Source: Malus domestica
Lineage: Eukaryota > Streptophyta > Magnoliopsida > Rosales > Rosaceae
Assembly: GCF_042453785.1 (NCBI RefSeq)
Contig: NC_091665.1
Span: 25,759,501 to 25,823,500 of the forward strand
Reading direction: 5' to 3'
Length of the DNA stretch: 64,000 nt
In this document: positions 1-11,257 of the stretch, piece after piece
How the letters are laid out: each line of letters opens with the position of its first letter
How positions within the stretch are numbered: position 1 is the stretch's first letter
Notes under the pieces: model-generated
What the model saw: the letters and a program-made list of their open reading frames with translations, nothing else
What the model was told of the DNA's origin: nothing
Databases searched by the model: none
Program-made: the position numbers and the translations under genes

Positions 1-1560
1 ACATCGCTCTGACCAAGAAGGGTAAAAGAATAGCAAAGAAACAGCACTAACAAAGTTTAGACCCATAAATTTTGAAGGTCTAGCTACCATATTATTACCC
101 ACAAGGGTAAAGGAACAGTACCACTGCTGGATAATTGGAAAGTCCATGTATGTCAACCTCTGTGCTTCGTGGCAAGGTAGACTAGCAAACTTGCCCAACC
201 TTTACTCACATTCGAGAAAACACTCCCAATAAGATTGCTTGCTCCAAAATCGAAGAGGCACCGTCCTCCGAATCTAAAGAGCCAGACTCCCAACATGACT
301 ACTTTCTTAAAAATCGAAGAGAGGGTAAAGGAACAGTACCATTGCTGGATAATTGGAAAGTCCCTGTGTGTCAACCTCTGTGCTTCGTGGCAAGGTAGAC
401 TAGCAAACATGCCCAACCTTTACTCACATTCGAGAAAACACTCCCAACAAGATTGCTTGCTCCAAAATCGAAGAGGCACCGCCCTCCGAATCTCGAGAGC
501 CACTCTCCCAACATGATTACTTTCTCAAAAATCGAAGAGACACTGCTCCCCGAATCTCGAGAACCAGACCCCCAGCATGATTGCTTTCTCAAAAATCGGT
601 GAGGCACCGTTCTCCGAATCAATCGAAGAGGCGCTCGCTTTCTCAAAAGCTGGGCTGCTCAGAGACCACGAGGGCCGATCTCAGAAATCGAAGAGGCACC
701 TACTTTTCTAGCCTTGTCAGCACCTGTCACACGCACACTCAGCTTTGCAGAAATTATGGGCATTCTGTCGAAGACTTCTGGTGAAGTAGAAAGCACATGA
801 ATCTTACTGTTCAATCACCCACTTCCCACACGCAACAATAACTCATGGGTACCACAGATCACTTTGCCAAAGTTCTCTGCCAAAGTTGAGCACGTGAAGC
901 TTACAGCTCCCACTACATCGCTCTGACCAAGAAAGGTAAAAGAATAGCAAAGAAACAGCACTAACAAAGTTTAGACACATAAATTTTGAAGGTCTAGCTA
1001 CCATATTATTACCCACAAGGGTAAAGGAACAGTACCACTGCTGGATAATTGGAAAGTCCCTGTGTGTCAACCTCTGTGCTTCGTGGCAAGGTAGACTAGC
1101 AAACATGCCCAACCTTTACTCACATTCGAGAAAACAGTCCCAACAAGATTGCTTGCTCCAAAATCGAAGAGGCACCGTCCTTCGAATCTCGAGAGCCAGA
1201 CTCCCAACATGACTACTTTCTCAAAATCGAAGAGAGGGTAAAGGAACAGTACCATTGCTGGATAATTGGAAAGTCCCTGTGTGTCAACCTTTGTGCTTCG
1301 TGGCAAGGTAGACTAGCAAACATGTCCAACCTTTACTCACATTCGAGACAACACTCCCAACAAGATTGCTTGCTCCAAAATCGAAGAGGCACCGCCTTCC
1401 GAATCTCGAGAGCCAGACTCCCAACATGATTACTTCCTCAAAAATCGAAGAGACACTGCTCTCCGAATCTCGAGAGTCAGACCCCCAGCATGATTGCTTT
1501 CTCAAAAATCGAAGAGGCATCGTTCTCCGAATCTCGAGAGCCAGATACCACAGACCACTT
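1..1560. repeat. Tandem repeat block of composite repeat X (left copy)
   Basis: Two long units begin with nearly the same sequence at 1 and 914 (the run beginning acatcgctctgaccaagaa), giving a period near 913 bp. Inside each unit are shorter repeats of roughly 200 bp carrying the phrases 'aatcgaagaggcaccg', 'ctcgagagccaga' and 'cctttactcacattcgag'. All reading frames across it are repeat-derived and I do not count any as a gene. The reverse complement of much of this block recurs at 8000-9150. The left edge is cut by the window. Confidence 0.85.
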
Positions 1561-3540
1561 TTTCAAAGTGCTCTGACAGAGTTAAAACATGTGAAACTGG
1601 CAGCTCCCACTACCGTGCTATGACCAAGCAGGGTAAAGGAATAGCATTACTACTTGTTGTTAGGGAGACTCCTATATATGTCGACCTCCATCCCCAACGG
1701 ACAGGCAGACCTGCAAAAATGCTCAACCCTTCATCATATCTGAGAGGGCACTCCCAACAAAGCCTTTCGAAATATTCAGCTTTCTTTCCCCCCGATAATA
1801 CCTCTGCAAACAAGCTATACTAGAGCAAGAATATCTCATATCATCAGGGTTAAAAGCAAGAGTATCCCATATCATGCTTTTTCCCTGTTTTTTCTTTTGG
1901 CCTTGTTTTTACCTGCAAGACAAGGAGAAAGAGAGCAATCAGTCAGCACTTGGAATCAAGCTTCCAGCCAGGAACTGACTGCCTGGAACCCCTTACCTGA
2001 TTACTTACCTGGCATTGCTCTCGAGTACTCATCTTCATCATCTTATGTTTCCAGGGAAGATTCCGCATCTGCTTGAGGAACAGATAGGGCAAGTGCAAAG
2101 GATACAAGGAAGCATGTGGAGACAAGCGTAACAGCACACGTGCCGATACATCCATTACTCTGTCAAAAGCAAAAGTATCCCATATCAGCAGGGTGGAACG
2201 TACTCTAGATTTGATGGACTTGTTTTGACCCTCAAATTCTTCAGTCGGCCTTATACTCTGGAGGAAACCAGAAAACCCTCCAGCTCAGTTCAAGAATAAG
2301 CCTGTGGAAAGTTACTTCTTCAAAAGCAAAAGTATCTCATATCATCTCTTCTCATTTTTCTTCTCTTTATCCTTCATGCTGCTGCAAGATGGGGAGAAGG
2401 TGAACAATCAGTCGGAGCTCTGATTGCTTACCTTGTCTGTCACCTCTTTCAGCAGACCCCCTAGCTCGGCGACTTGGGGGACTCCTACTACATGGTTTGT
2501 ATCGCGCTTGACCAAGCCTGAAACTACAATTAAGCTTCAAGTGAAATTGATACATTACCTTGTGCATCTTCACCAGTTAAAGATACCACCCCTGGATGGA
2601 GGAAGAGTACTTCCAGAGAAGATGCCACATCTACCTATGAGACAGATAAGGCAAGTCAAGACGACACCACACTCCGATACTTAGAAGTTTCGTGATTACG
2701 AGATCATTCTCCCACAATATTTCCTAATGTCATTTGTACTAAATCATTCACTCGTACTCACTAAAGGAGAGCTTGAACCTATGTACTTGTGTAAACCCTT
2801 CACAATTAATGAGAACTCTTCTATTCCGTGGACGCAGCCAATCTGGGTGAACCACGTACATCTTGTGTTTGCTTTCCTATCTCTATCCATTTATATACTT
2901 ATCCACACTAATGACCGGAGCAATCTAGCGAAGATCACAAAAAGCGACCGTTTTCGTTACCTAGGATCTATCTTGCAAGAGAACGGAGAATTAGATGGAG
3001 ATCTCAACCATAGAATACGAGCTGGATGGAAAGAGTGCATCCGGCGTGTTGTGTGACCGTCGTAGGCCACTGAAGCTCAAGGGAAAATTTTATAGGACGG
3101 CAATAAGGCCAGCGATGTTGTATGGCAGAGAATGTTGGGTGGTGAAGCATCAACACGTACACAAAATGGGTGTAGCGGAGATGAGGATGCTTCGTGGGAT
3201 GTGTGGGCACACGAGAAAGGATAAGATTGGGAATGAGGATATCCGAGGTAAAGTAGGAGTAGCCGAAATTGTAGGAAAGATGAGAGAAAATCGGCTCTGG
3301 TGATTTGGACATGTGCAAAGAAGGCCGACTGACGCTCCGGTTCGAAGATGTGACTACGGGACAGAGGTTCAGGGCCGAAGGGGTAGAGGAAGACCTAGGA
3401 AAACTTTGGAAGAGACTCTAAGAAAAGACTTAGAGTACTTGGATCTAACGGAGGGCATGACACAAAACCGAGCGCAATGGCGTTCTAGGATTCATATAGC
3501 TGACCCCACTTAGTGGGAAAAGGCTTTGTTGTTGTTGTTG
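620..3540 (+). repeat. Left arm of a large inverted repeat
   Basis: The sequence from about 620 to 3540 matches the reverse complement of about 6070-9147, including the tandem units, the stretch at 1940-2700 (counterpart 6900-7720) and the RTE LINE tail at the inner end. The spacer of about 2.5 kb holds copia copy A. Both inner ends coincide with the (TTG)n terminus of the LINE tail. The arms differ by scattered substitutions and by tandem-unit number, so this is not a recent perfect duplication or an assembly fold-back. Confidence 0.85.
2930..3540 (+). mobile_element. RTE-type LINE 3' end, 5'-truncated, with (TTG)n tail
   Basis: The translation covers the C-terminal end of an RTE-clade reverse transcriptase protein: FRYLGSILQENGELDGD, then [41 protein letters not shown], and the ending [21 protein letters not shown]. 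It ends just before a (TTG)n tract at 3530-3546, the simple tail typical of plant RTE elements. It is dead: a frameshift lies near 3020-3040 and a TGA interrupts at about 3301. Endonuclease and RT catalytic core are absent. The same tail is present on the minus strand at 6076-6700 and 10128-10473. Confidence 0.85.
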
Positions 3541-3654
3541 TTGTTGTGGACTAAATAAATAAACAAATACAGCATTTTTGATAAACAATGAAATGTTCAT
3601 GGTAATACTCAAACTGAAATGATTTTTTTTTTTTTTTTTTTTTTTTGTGTGCGT
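3541..3654. other. AT-rich spacer with poly(T) tract
   Basis: This is the short sequence between the LINE tail and the start of homology to copy B. It contains a run of about 23 T followed by a GTGT stretch. I see no gene. Confidence 0.5.
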
Positions 3655-6067
3655 GTGTAGAAATGATGATCTAATATACTTCTGAATTAATGAATTACTA
3701 AATTAATGAATTACTAGAATCACAAGATTACATTGAAGAATAGGTCCAAACAATTGATTTTAGTAGTGTGTTGTAAGGAAAAATTTGGTTTTCCTTCAAT
3801 GTTTTTGGTAACTTAAATATACTTCTGTGGTCAAATTGAGAGTTTTTCATCGTGTGTGTTGAGCCATCCTTTCTTCAGAAATTAGAGAATTTGAGGTTTG
3901 ATTCTTTGTGAGTTTTTAAGCTTGTAAGGATTGACTGTATGAGAGGAAGTGATTATTGAGAGATTTTTTATTTGTCTAACAAACGAGAGGATAACTACAT
4001 AACGAAGATCTAATATTTTATATTTGTTTAGTGGAATGTCCATCAAATGCCTGGGGATGTAACTGTTACACCAAAGCACCGATGATGTGCTGATACTCAG
4101 TGAGCAACATACTTATCATCATGCAAGCCATGATGAGTCAGGAACTGTGAGTGGCAGCTGCGATCACCGACAACCAGCAACAAACGTGGCCAGCAGCAGT
4201 GAGCATCGACCGCACCGATTGCAACAACATGCGGGGTACGTGGAATTGACACTTGATAAAATTGGCACCCTCGTGGCAGCGATGACAGACTGCAGGGGCA
4301 AACAAAAATAAATTCTGGGCACGTGGAGTTAGCCATTTTGAATGACCACCGACTAGATGCACTAGCCATATCAGTCGGTGTGGTTCCACCATTTTTGAGG
4401 AAATCAAATAGGAGAATGATAAAGACTTGTCTTATAAGACAAATCCTTTAAAAAAGCTATTTCAAGTTAACTCTGAAAAGTGGATAAAAGCCATGCAATC
4501 TGAGCTAACTTCGATGAAGGACAATAAAGTACAGGAATTAGTAGAACAAAAGGAAGGGAAGAAACCAATAAGGTGTAAGTGGGTATTCAAGACGAAGGAT
4601 TCGAATGGAAATGTCGATTACAAGGAAACATTCAGCCATGTGTCTACCAATGATGCATTTAGGGTGATCATGGTGATTTGTGCTCATTACGATTTAATTT
4701 TACACGTTAAAACTGCGTTCTTAAATGGTGATTTAGATGACAATATATATATATATAAAAGATAGCTAGAAGAGTTTATAGAAGAAGGAAAGGAGAAACT
4801 AATGTGAAAATTGAAGAAATCTATCTATGGTCTCAAGCAAGCATCGAGACAGTGGTATTTTAAGTTTTAGAGGGTGGTGAAAGAGTATGGTTTCATTGAA
4901 AATCCCTCTGATGCTTGCATTTACATGAAGATCGGTGGGAGCAATTTTATTATACTTGTTCTTTATGTGGACGACATTCTCCTTGCCACAAATGTTGCAT
5001 GTTTGTTAGATGAAACTAAGTCATTCCTGTAGAAGAATTGTGAAATGAAGGACCTTGGGGAAGCAACATATGTCCTTGGAATTGAATTAAAGAAGATATA
5101 AGAAGAGGATTATTAGGGTTGTCACAAAAAGGATATATCAAAAAGGTTCTTAAAATGTTCAACATGTCTTCTTGAGGAACCACAGAAATGCCGATCTCAA
5201 AGGGTAACTTAGTGCCCTAAAACTGATTTAGAGAAGAAAAACATGGAGGAAAGACCATATGCTTCTCTTGTTGGAAGCTTGATGTATGCACAATTGTGCA
5301 CACGACTTGATCTTGCCTTCACGATAAGTGTACTTGGCAGATTTCAATCTTGCACGGGTGATGCTTACTGGAATGCAGCAAAAAAAGTTTTAAGATATCT
5401 TCAGAAGACCAAAGAACACATATTGGTTTATAGAAGCGCATATAATCTTATATTGAAGGGTTACAATGACTCGGACTTCGTTGGGTGTCCAGATGATCTT
5501 AAGTCCACATCCGGGTTTGTTTTCACAATTGCAAGTGGTGCTATTTCATAGAGAAGTATAAAGCAAGCAACAATGGTAGCTTCAACCATGGTGGTTGAGT
5601 ATCTTTCTTGTTTGTGAAGGCACTGATCAAGCTATTTGATTGAAAAATTTCATCTCAGGTCTAAAAGTGGTTGATTCAATTTCAAGACCAATTCATCTTT
5701 TCTGTGACAATAATGCAGCCATATTCTTCACCAAGAATAACAAAAGAGACTAGGGCTATGTTTATCGAACCCTTGTACATGACTATACCAGTTTTAGTTT
5801 TCAAGAAGCATGTCACAAAGATGAGAGTTTTGGCAAGTTTCGATGTAGCTGACAAATGGAAGCTAAGTATTATTTAAAGAATGTTTTCTAGTTGCCAAGT
5901 TTGTTTATTTATCTTATTAAAAGATTACTAAGGATTCTAGACTAACAAAGTTGAAACTATGAGGTTGTCAAAGTTTACCCTTAAATATGCAGTTTAGTTG
6001 AGAATGTTTGTATATATTTTATATGCATAATGGTATGACAATTTGTGCAATTGTTGTCAAGATTAAC
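3655..6067 (+). repeat. Duplicated segment, copy A part 1 (pairs with 44133-46612)
   Basis: It aligns almost base for base with 44133-46612. Copy A lacks a 59-bp piece present in copy B at about 44282-44340 and about 9 bp within the RT region. Homology stops at 6067, where an inverted composite repeat begins, and resumes at 10476 against 46655. Both copies share the same stop codons and the same internal deletion in the copia reverse transcriptase, so the ancestor was already dead when it was duplicated. Confidence 0.9.
4427..5877 (+). pseudogene. Ty1/copia reverse transcriptase-RNase H fragment, copy A
   Basis: Motifs in order: KWIKAMQSELTSMKDNKV (start of the RT domain), RCKWVFKTKDSNGNV, a jump straight to DYKETFS, AFLNGDL, KLKKSIYGLKQASRQW, LYVDDILLATN (YVDD active site, about 4960-4990), MKDLGEATYVLGIEL, LVGSLMYAQLCTRLDLAF, then RNase H-like NDSDFVGCPDDLKSTSGFVF. 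The segment normally joining the SNGNV and DYKETFS motifs is deleted, and TGA/TAG stops interrupt it (about 4804, 4869 and later). Gag, protease and integrase are missing. It is a fragment of a Tork-like copia element; the clade is a guess from the motifs. Confidence 0.88.
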
Positions 6068-6069
6068 AA

Positions 6070-9000
6070 CCACAACAACAACAACAACAACAACAAAGCC
6101 TTTTCCCACTAAGTGGGGTCGGCTATGAATCCTAGAACGCCATTGCGCTCGGTTTTGTGTCATGTCCTCCGTTAGAACCAAGTACTCTAAGTCTTTTCTT
6201 AGAGTCTCTTCCAAAGTTTTCCTAGGTCTTCCTCTACCCCTTTGGCCCTGAACCTCTGTCCCGTAGTCACATCTTCGAACCGGAGCGTCAGTAGGCCTTC
6301 TTTGCACATGTCCAAATCACCGGAACCGATTTTCTCTCATCTTTCCTTCAATTTCGGCCACTCCTACTTTACCTCGAATATCCTCATTTCCAATCTTATC
6401 ATTTCTTGTGTGCCCACACATCCCACGAAGCATCCTCGTCTCCGCCACACCCATTTTGTGTACGTGTTGATGCTTCACCGCCCAACATTCTGTGCCATAC
6501 AACATCGCTGGCCTTATTGCCGTCCTATAAAATTTTCCCTTGAGCTTCAGTGGCCTACGACGGTTACACAACCCGCCGGATGCACTCTTACACTTCATCT
6601 ATCCAACTTCTATTCTATGGTTGAGATCTCTCTAATTCTCCGTTCTCTTGCACGATATATCCTAGGTAGCGAAAACGGTCGCTTTTTGTGATCTTCGCTA
6701 GATTGCTCCGATCATTAGTGTGGATAAGTATATAAATGGATATAGATAGGAAAGCAAACACAAGATGTACGTGGTTCACCCAGATTGGCTACGTCCACGG
6801 AATAGAGGAGTTCTCATTAATTGTGAAGGGTTTACACAAGTACATAGGTTCAAGCTTTCCTTTAGTGAGTACAGGTGAATGATTTAGTACAAATGACATT
6901 AGGAAATATTGTGGGAGAATGATCTCGTAATCACGAAACTTCTAAGTATCGGAATGTGGTATCGTCTTGACTTGCCTTATCTGTCTCACAGGTAGATGTG
7001 GCATCTTCTCTGGAAGTACTCTTCCTCCATCCAGGGGTGGTATCTTTAACTGGTGGAGATGCACAAGGTAATGTATCAATTTCACTTGAAGCTTACTTGT
7101 AGTTTCAGGCTTGGTCAAGCGCGATACAAACCATGTAGTAGGAGTCCCTCAAGTTGCCGAGCTAGGGGATTTGCTGAAAGAGGTGACAGACAAGGTAAGC
7201 AATCAGAGCTCCGGCTGATTGTTCACATTCTCCCTATCTTGCAGGCAGCATGAAGGATAAAGAGAAGAAAAATGAGAAGAGATGATATGGGATACTTTTG
7301 CTTTTGAAGAAGTAACTTTCCACAGGCTTATTCTTGAACTGAGCTGGAGGGTTTTCTGGTTTCCTCCAGAGTATAAGGCCGACTGAAGAATTTGAGGGTC
7401 AAAACAAGTCCATCAAATCTAGAGTACGTTCGACCCTACTGATATGGGATACTTTTGCTTTGACAGAGTAATGGATGTATCGGCACGTGTGCTGTTACGC
7501 TTGTCTCCACATGCTTCCTTGTATCCTTCTCACTTGCCCTATCTGTTCCTCAGGCAGATGCGGTATCTTCCCTGGAAGCATAAGATGTTGAAGATGAGTA
7601 CTCGAGAGCAATGCCAGGTAAGTAAGTTCCAGGCAGTCAGTTCCTGGCTGGAAGCTTGATTCCAAGTGCTGACTGATTGCTCTCTTTCTCCTTGTCTTGC
7701 AGGTAAGAACAAGTCCAAAGGAAAAGACAGGGAAAAAGCATGATATGGGATACTCTTGCTTTTAACCCTGATGATATGAGATATTCTTGCTCTAGTATAA
7801 CTTGTTTGCAGAGGTATTATCGGGGGGAAAGAAAGCTGAATATTTCGAAAGGCTTCGTTGAGAGTGCCCTCTCATATATGAGGAAGGGTTGAGCATTTTT
7901 GCAGGTCTGTCTGTCCGTTGGGGATGGAGGTTGACATATATAGGAGTCTCCTTAACAACAAGTAGTAATGCTATTCCTTTACCCTGTCAGAGCACTTTGA
8001 AAAAGTGGTCTGTGGTATGTGGAAAGCTGATGTTGCGTGTGAAGATTACAGACAGCTTTATCCAAGGAGATCCGGCTCTTGTAGTTGGGAAAGTGTTGCC
8101 TCTTCGGTTTTCGAACAAGCAATCCTATCAGGGATCTGGCTCTCGAGATTCGGAGAACGATGTCTCTTCGATTTTTGAGAAAGCAATCCTGCTGGGGGTC
8201 TGGCTCTCGAGATTCGGAGAGCGGTGTCTCTTCGATTTTTGAGAAGGTAATCATGTTGGGAGTCTGGCTCTCGAGATTCGGAGGGCGGTGCCTCTTCGAT
8301 TTTGGAGCAAGCAATCTTGTTGGGAGTGTTTTCTCGAATGTGAGTAAAGGTTGGGCATGTTTGCTAGTCTACCTTGCCACGAAGCACAGAGGTTGACACA
8401 CAGGGACTTTCCAATTATCCAGCAATGGTACTGTTCCTTTACCCTCTCTTCGATTTTTGAGAAAGTAGTCATGTTGGGAGTCTGGCTCTCGAGATTCGGA
8501 GGACGGTGCCTCTTCGATTTTGGAGCAAGCAATCTTGTTGGGAGTGTTTTCTCGAATGTGAGTAAAGGTTGGGCATGTTTGCTAGTCTACCTTGCCACGA
8601 AGCACAGAGGTTGACACACAGGGACTTTCCAATTATCCAGCAGTGATACTGTTCCTTTACCCTTGTGGGTAATAATATGGGGTAGCTAGACCTTCAAAAT
8701 TTATGTGTCTAAACTTTGTTAGTGCTGTTTCTTTGCTATTCTTTTACCCGTCTTGGTCAGAGCGATGTAGTGGAAGCTGCAAGCTTCACGTGCTCAACTT
8801 TGGCAGAGAACTTTGGCAAAGTTATCTGTGATACACATGAGCTACTATTGCGTGTGGGAAGTGGGTGATTGAACAGTAAGACTCATGTGCTTTCTACTTC
8901 ACCAGAAGTCTTCGACAGAATGCCCATAATTTCCGCAAAGCTGAGTGTGCGTGTGACAGGTGCTGCCAAGGCTGGAAAAGTAGGTGCCTCTTCGATTTCT

Positions 9001-9147
9001 GAGATCGACCCTCGTTGTCTCTGAGCAGCCCAACTTTTGAGAAAGCAAGCGCCTCTTCGATTTCTGAAGCTCCGTCGAGTGCAGATTTTTATAGGGGCTG
9101 GCATTAAGTTCCAAAGCACACTTGAATCTCCACCAGTAGAAGCTCAA
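6070..9147 (-). repeat. Right arm of the large inverted repeat
   Basis: Inverted counterpart of about 620-3540. It carries the tandem units (for example the repeated 'cttgttgggagtgttttctcgaatgtg' phrase at about 8305 and 8533) and the LINE tail at its inner end. It has one long unit fewer than the left copy. Confidence 0.85.
6076..6700 (-). mobile_element. RTE-type LINE 3' end with (CAA)n tail, inverted copy
   Basis: Reverse complement of the 2930-3540 element. On the minus strand it encodes RPLKLKGKFYRTAIRPAMLYG, MRMLRGMCGHTRNDKIGNED and [21 protein letters not shown] and ends in (TTG)n, seen on the plus strand as CAA repeats at 6070-6097. A frame break near 6310 and another near 6600 inactivate it. 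Confidence 0.85.
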
Positions 9148-9206
9148 TTCTTACACTTCTAAGATCTTGATTTGTTCGACCTCTTCTCTCTTCAACACCT
9201 TTGAAA

Positions 9207-9881
9207 ATGTCTGGCCCCTCCGACCGTCGTTTTGACTTGAACCTTGTTGAAGAGGCAGCCCCGCCTTCTCCAGACAACATATGGCGCCCATCCTTCGTCT
9301 CCCCTACTGGTCCTCTTACCGTTGGGGATTCCGTTATGAAGAATGATATGACCGCTGCGGTGGTGGCCAGGAACCTTCTCACTCCCAAAGATAACAGACT
9401 ACTTTCCAAACGATCTGATGAGTTAGCTGTTAAGGATTCTCTGGCTCTCAGTGTTCAGTGTGCAGGTTCTGTGTCTAATATGGCCCAACGCCTATTTGCT
9501 CGAACCCGCCAAGTTGAATCATTGGCGGCTGAAGTGATGAGTCTCAAACAGGAGATTAGAGGGCTCAAGCATGAGAATAAACAGTTGCACCGTCTCGCAC
9601 ATGACTATGCTACAAACATGAAGAGGAAGCTGGACCAGATGAAGGAATCTGATGGTCAGGTTTTACTTGATCATCAGAGATTTGTGGGTTTGTTCCAAAG
9701 GCATTTATTGCCTTCGTCTTCTGGGGCTGTACCGCGTAATGAAGCTCCAAATGATCAACCTCTGATGCCTCCTACTTCTAGGGTTCTGTCCAGTACTGAG
9801 GCTCCGAATGATCCCCCTCCGGTGCCTTCTCTTTCTGGGGCTCTACCGACTGCTGCGACTTCTCCTAAGCAACCTTTGTGA
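9207..9881 (+). CDS. Repeat-borne coiled-coil protein of unknown function
   Basis: An open frame of 224 codons starting at the ATG at 9207; the frame is open a few codons upstream, but only with a TTG. The N-terminus has a basic then acidic stretch including RFDLNLVEE, and residues of about 85-160 look like a coiled coil (repeated LAAEVMSLKQEIRGLKHENK heptad pattern). The C-terminus is rich in Pro/Ser with three imperfect repeats of the type 'EAPNDxPxxP'. No catalytic motif, signal peptide or membrane segment is seen. It lies inside composite repeat X and is probably a protein of a non-autonomous, LTR-like high-copy element rather than a host gene. I do not recognise a function. The frame is intact, so it may be expressed or recently spread. 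Confidence 0.55.
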   Translation: MSGPSDRRFDLNLVEEAAPPSPDNIWRPSFVSPTGPLTVGDSVMKNDMTAAVVARNLLTPKDNRLLSKRSDELAVKDSLALSVQCAGSVSNMAQRLFARTRQVESLAAEVMSLKQEIRGLKHENKQLHRLAHDYATNMKRKLDQMKESDGQVLLDHQRFVGLFQRHLLPSSSGAVPRNEAPNDQPLMPPTSRVLSSTEAPNDPPPVPSLSGALPTAATSPKQPL

Positions 9882-10127
9882 AGGCTCTCTCTTGTTTGTT
9901 TATTTTGACTCATGTATATGTACATATTTGTAGCTTATCGGGGATATCAATAAATAAGTTTTCCTTCATTTCAACGTATTGTGTTAAATACACCAAAGCC
10001 TTCTTCTCTAAGTTCTTTGAATTTTCTTTTGTTGGAGCTTTGTGAGTGGAGCATGTAGGTTGAGGTAGTGTTCCCTTAATTTCCTGAGTGAGGAAAACTT
10101 CTCGGTTGGAGACTTGGAAAATCCAAG

Positions 10128-10473
10128 TCACTGAGTGGGATCGGCTACATGAATCTTAGAACGCCATTGTGCTCGGTCCTGTGTCATGTCCTTCGTTAGA
10201 TCCAAGTACTCTAAGTCTTTTCTTAGAGTCTCTTCCAAAGTTTTCTTAGGTCTTCCTCTACCCCTTCGGCCCTGAACCTCTGTCCCATAGTCGCATCTTC
10301 TAATCGGAGCGTCAGTAGGCCTTCTTTGCACATGTCCAAACCACCGTAACCGATTTTCTCTCATCTTTCCTTCAATTTCGGCTACTCCTACTTTACCCCG
10401 GATATCCTCATTCCTAATCTTATCCTTTCTCGTGTGCCCACACATCCAACGAAGCATTCTCATCTCCGCTATG
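10128..10473 (-). mobile_element. Second RTE LINE 3' fragment, minus strand
   Basis: The minus strand encodes [39 protein letters not shown] and [21 protein letters not shown], ending HVADPTQ just before 10128. This copy is in one open frame but lacks the (TTG)n tail and everything upstream. Its outer edge (about 10474) is the junction with copia copy A. Confidence 0.82.
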
Positions 10474-10475
10474 TA

Positions 10476-10985
10476 TTGAGATGATGATGAATACATATGC
10501 AGACTTTTTTCAATACAATAATTTTCATATCTTGTTAGGGTTTAATGAGTTGGCCAGCTTTGTAAATGTGATTATGGGGATATTATTCAAGTTAAAGAAT
10601 ATGTTACTGTTTAGTCCTTTACAGATGTTGGTTAATGACCTAAGCCTGGAATAATGATTTGTGTCAATATTGATCTCGTGGCCATTTAAGAAGAATCTCA
10701 CATTAAGGTTAGCAATGGTTAACCAAGTGTAGCTCTAGTGAGAGAATATAAGTTTTGAAGAGATCTATACACTTGGTTAGCACTTGTTATTCGTGTGGGA
10801 ATATTAAAGATCTACATTGACAATGTTTGTGAGCTGATAAGGAATATGTATATTAGGATTCATTAGCTTGAACAATCATGATATTTCTAGAAGTCTTTCT
10901 AGCTGATATGAATAAAGGAATTCACGGTGATGAGGTTAAGATCAATTAGGATTACTCAATGGGAAGAGTCCTAGTTGATTACCAC
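10476..10985 (+). repeat. Duplicated segment, copy A part 2 (pairs with 46655-47147)
   Basis: Resumes the match to copy B (starting atgtattgagatgatgatga) after the composite insertion. It ends where copy B is interrupted by the CACTA element at 47148. Copy A itself continues past 10985 into sequence ending in a TATA-rich, LTR-like stretch up to about 11120. No intact reading frame is present. Confidence 0.88.
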
Positions 10986-11257
10986 TGTGTATGATATATA
11001 TATTAGGGTCCCTGTAGTCTCTCTAAACACACAAGCTTACAAAAACTCAAACCCCATTCTTGAGGCTTCGCATACAGAATAGAAGAGTTGTAGAAGAACT
11101 CTAATCTTAGCAACATGTCATCATCTTCAGGTTAGTGGTTATATTTGGTCTCGTGAATTACATGTCTCCGCATATATTGATGTTACATTGAGTTAATTCT
11201 TTCCTTTTTATTTATCAATGTGCTTCCTAGCTACACCATTTATTTATTATTGTATGT

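Larger units (their letters stand above)
6068..10475 (-). mobile_element. Composite insertion: RTE tail, repeat X with ORF, second RTE tail
   Basis: Comparison with the unoccupied paralogue (46600-46660) shows that this 4.4-kb block was inserted into copy A as one unit. Reading on the minus strand, it has an RTE 3' fragment (10473-10128), repeat X with a coding frame lying antisense (9881-9207), tandem repeats (about 9150-8090), further X sequence, and a terminal RTE tail ending in (TTG)n at 6076. About 36-40 bp of target present in copy B are missing here, and I see no target duplication. It ends in LINE tail sequence, which would fit mobilisation by RTE machinery, but that is inference. Confidence 0.7.

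Noticed and set aside
153..1623. Overlapping short ORFs on both strands with similar wording
   Set aside because: They are translations of the tandem repeat units; the same peptides recur from several units and in the inverted arm.
4087..4407. Possible gene upstream of the copia RT in copy A (and 44605-44925 in copy B)
   Set aside because: The frames are conserved between copies only because the DNA is duplicated; both strands give similar-length frames and no domain is recognised.
6070..6097. CAA repeat as an independent microsatellite
   Set aside because: It is the tail of the RTE element in inverted orientation, paired with the TTG tract near 3530-3546.
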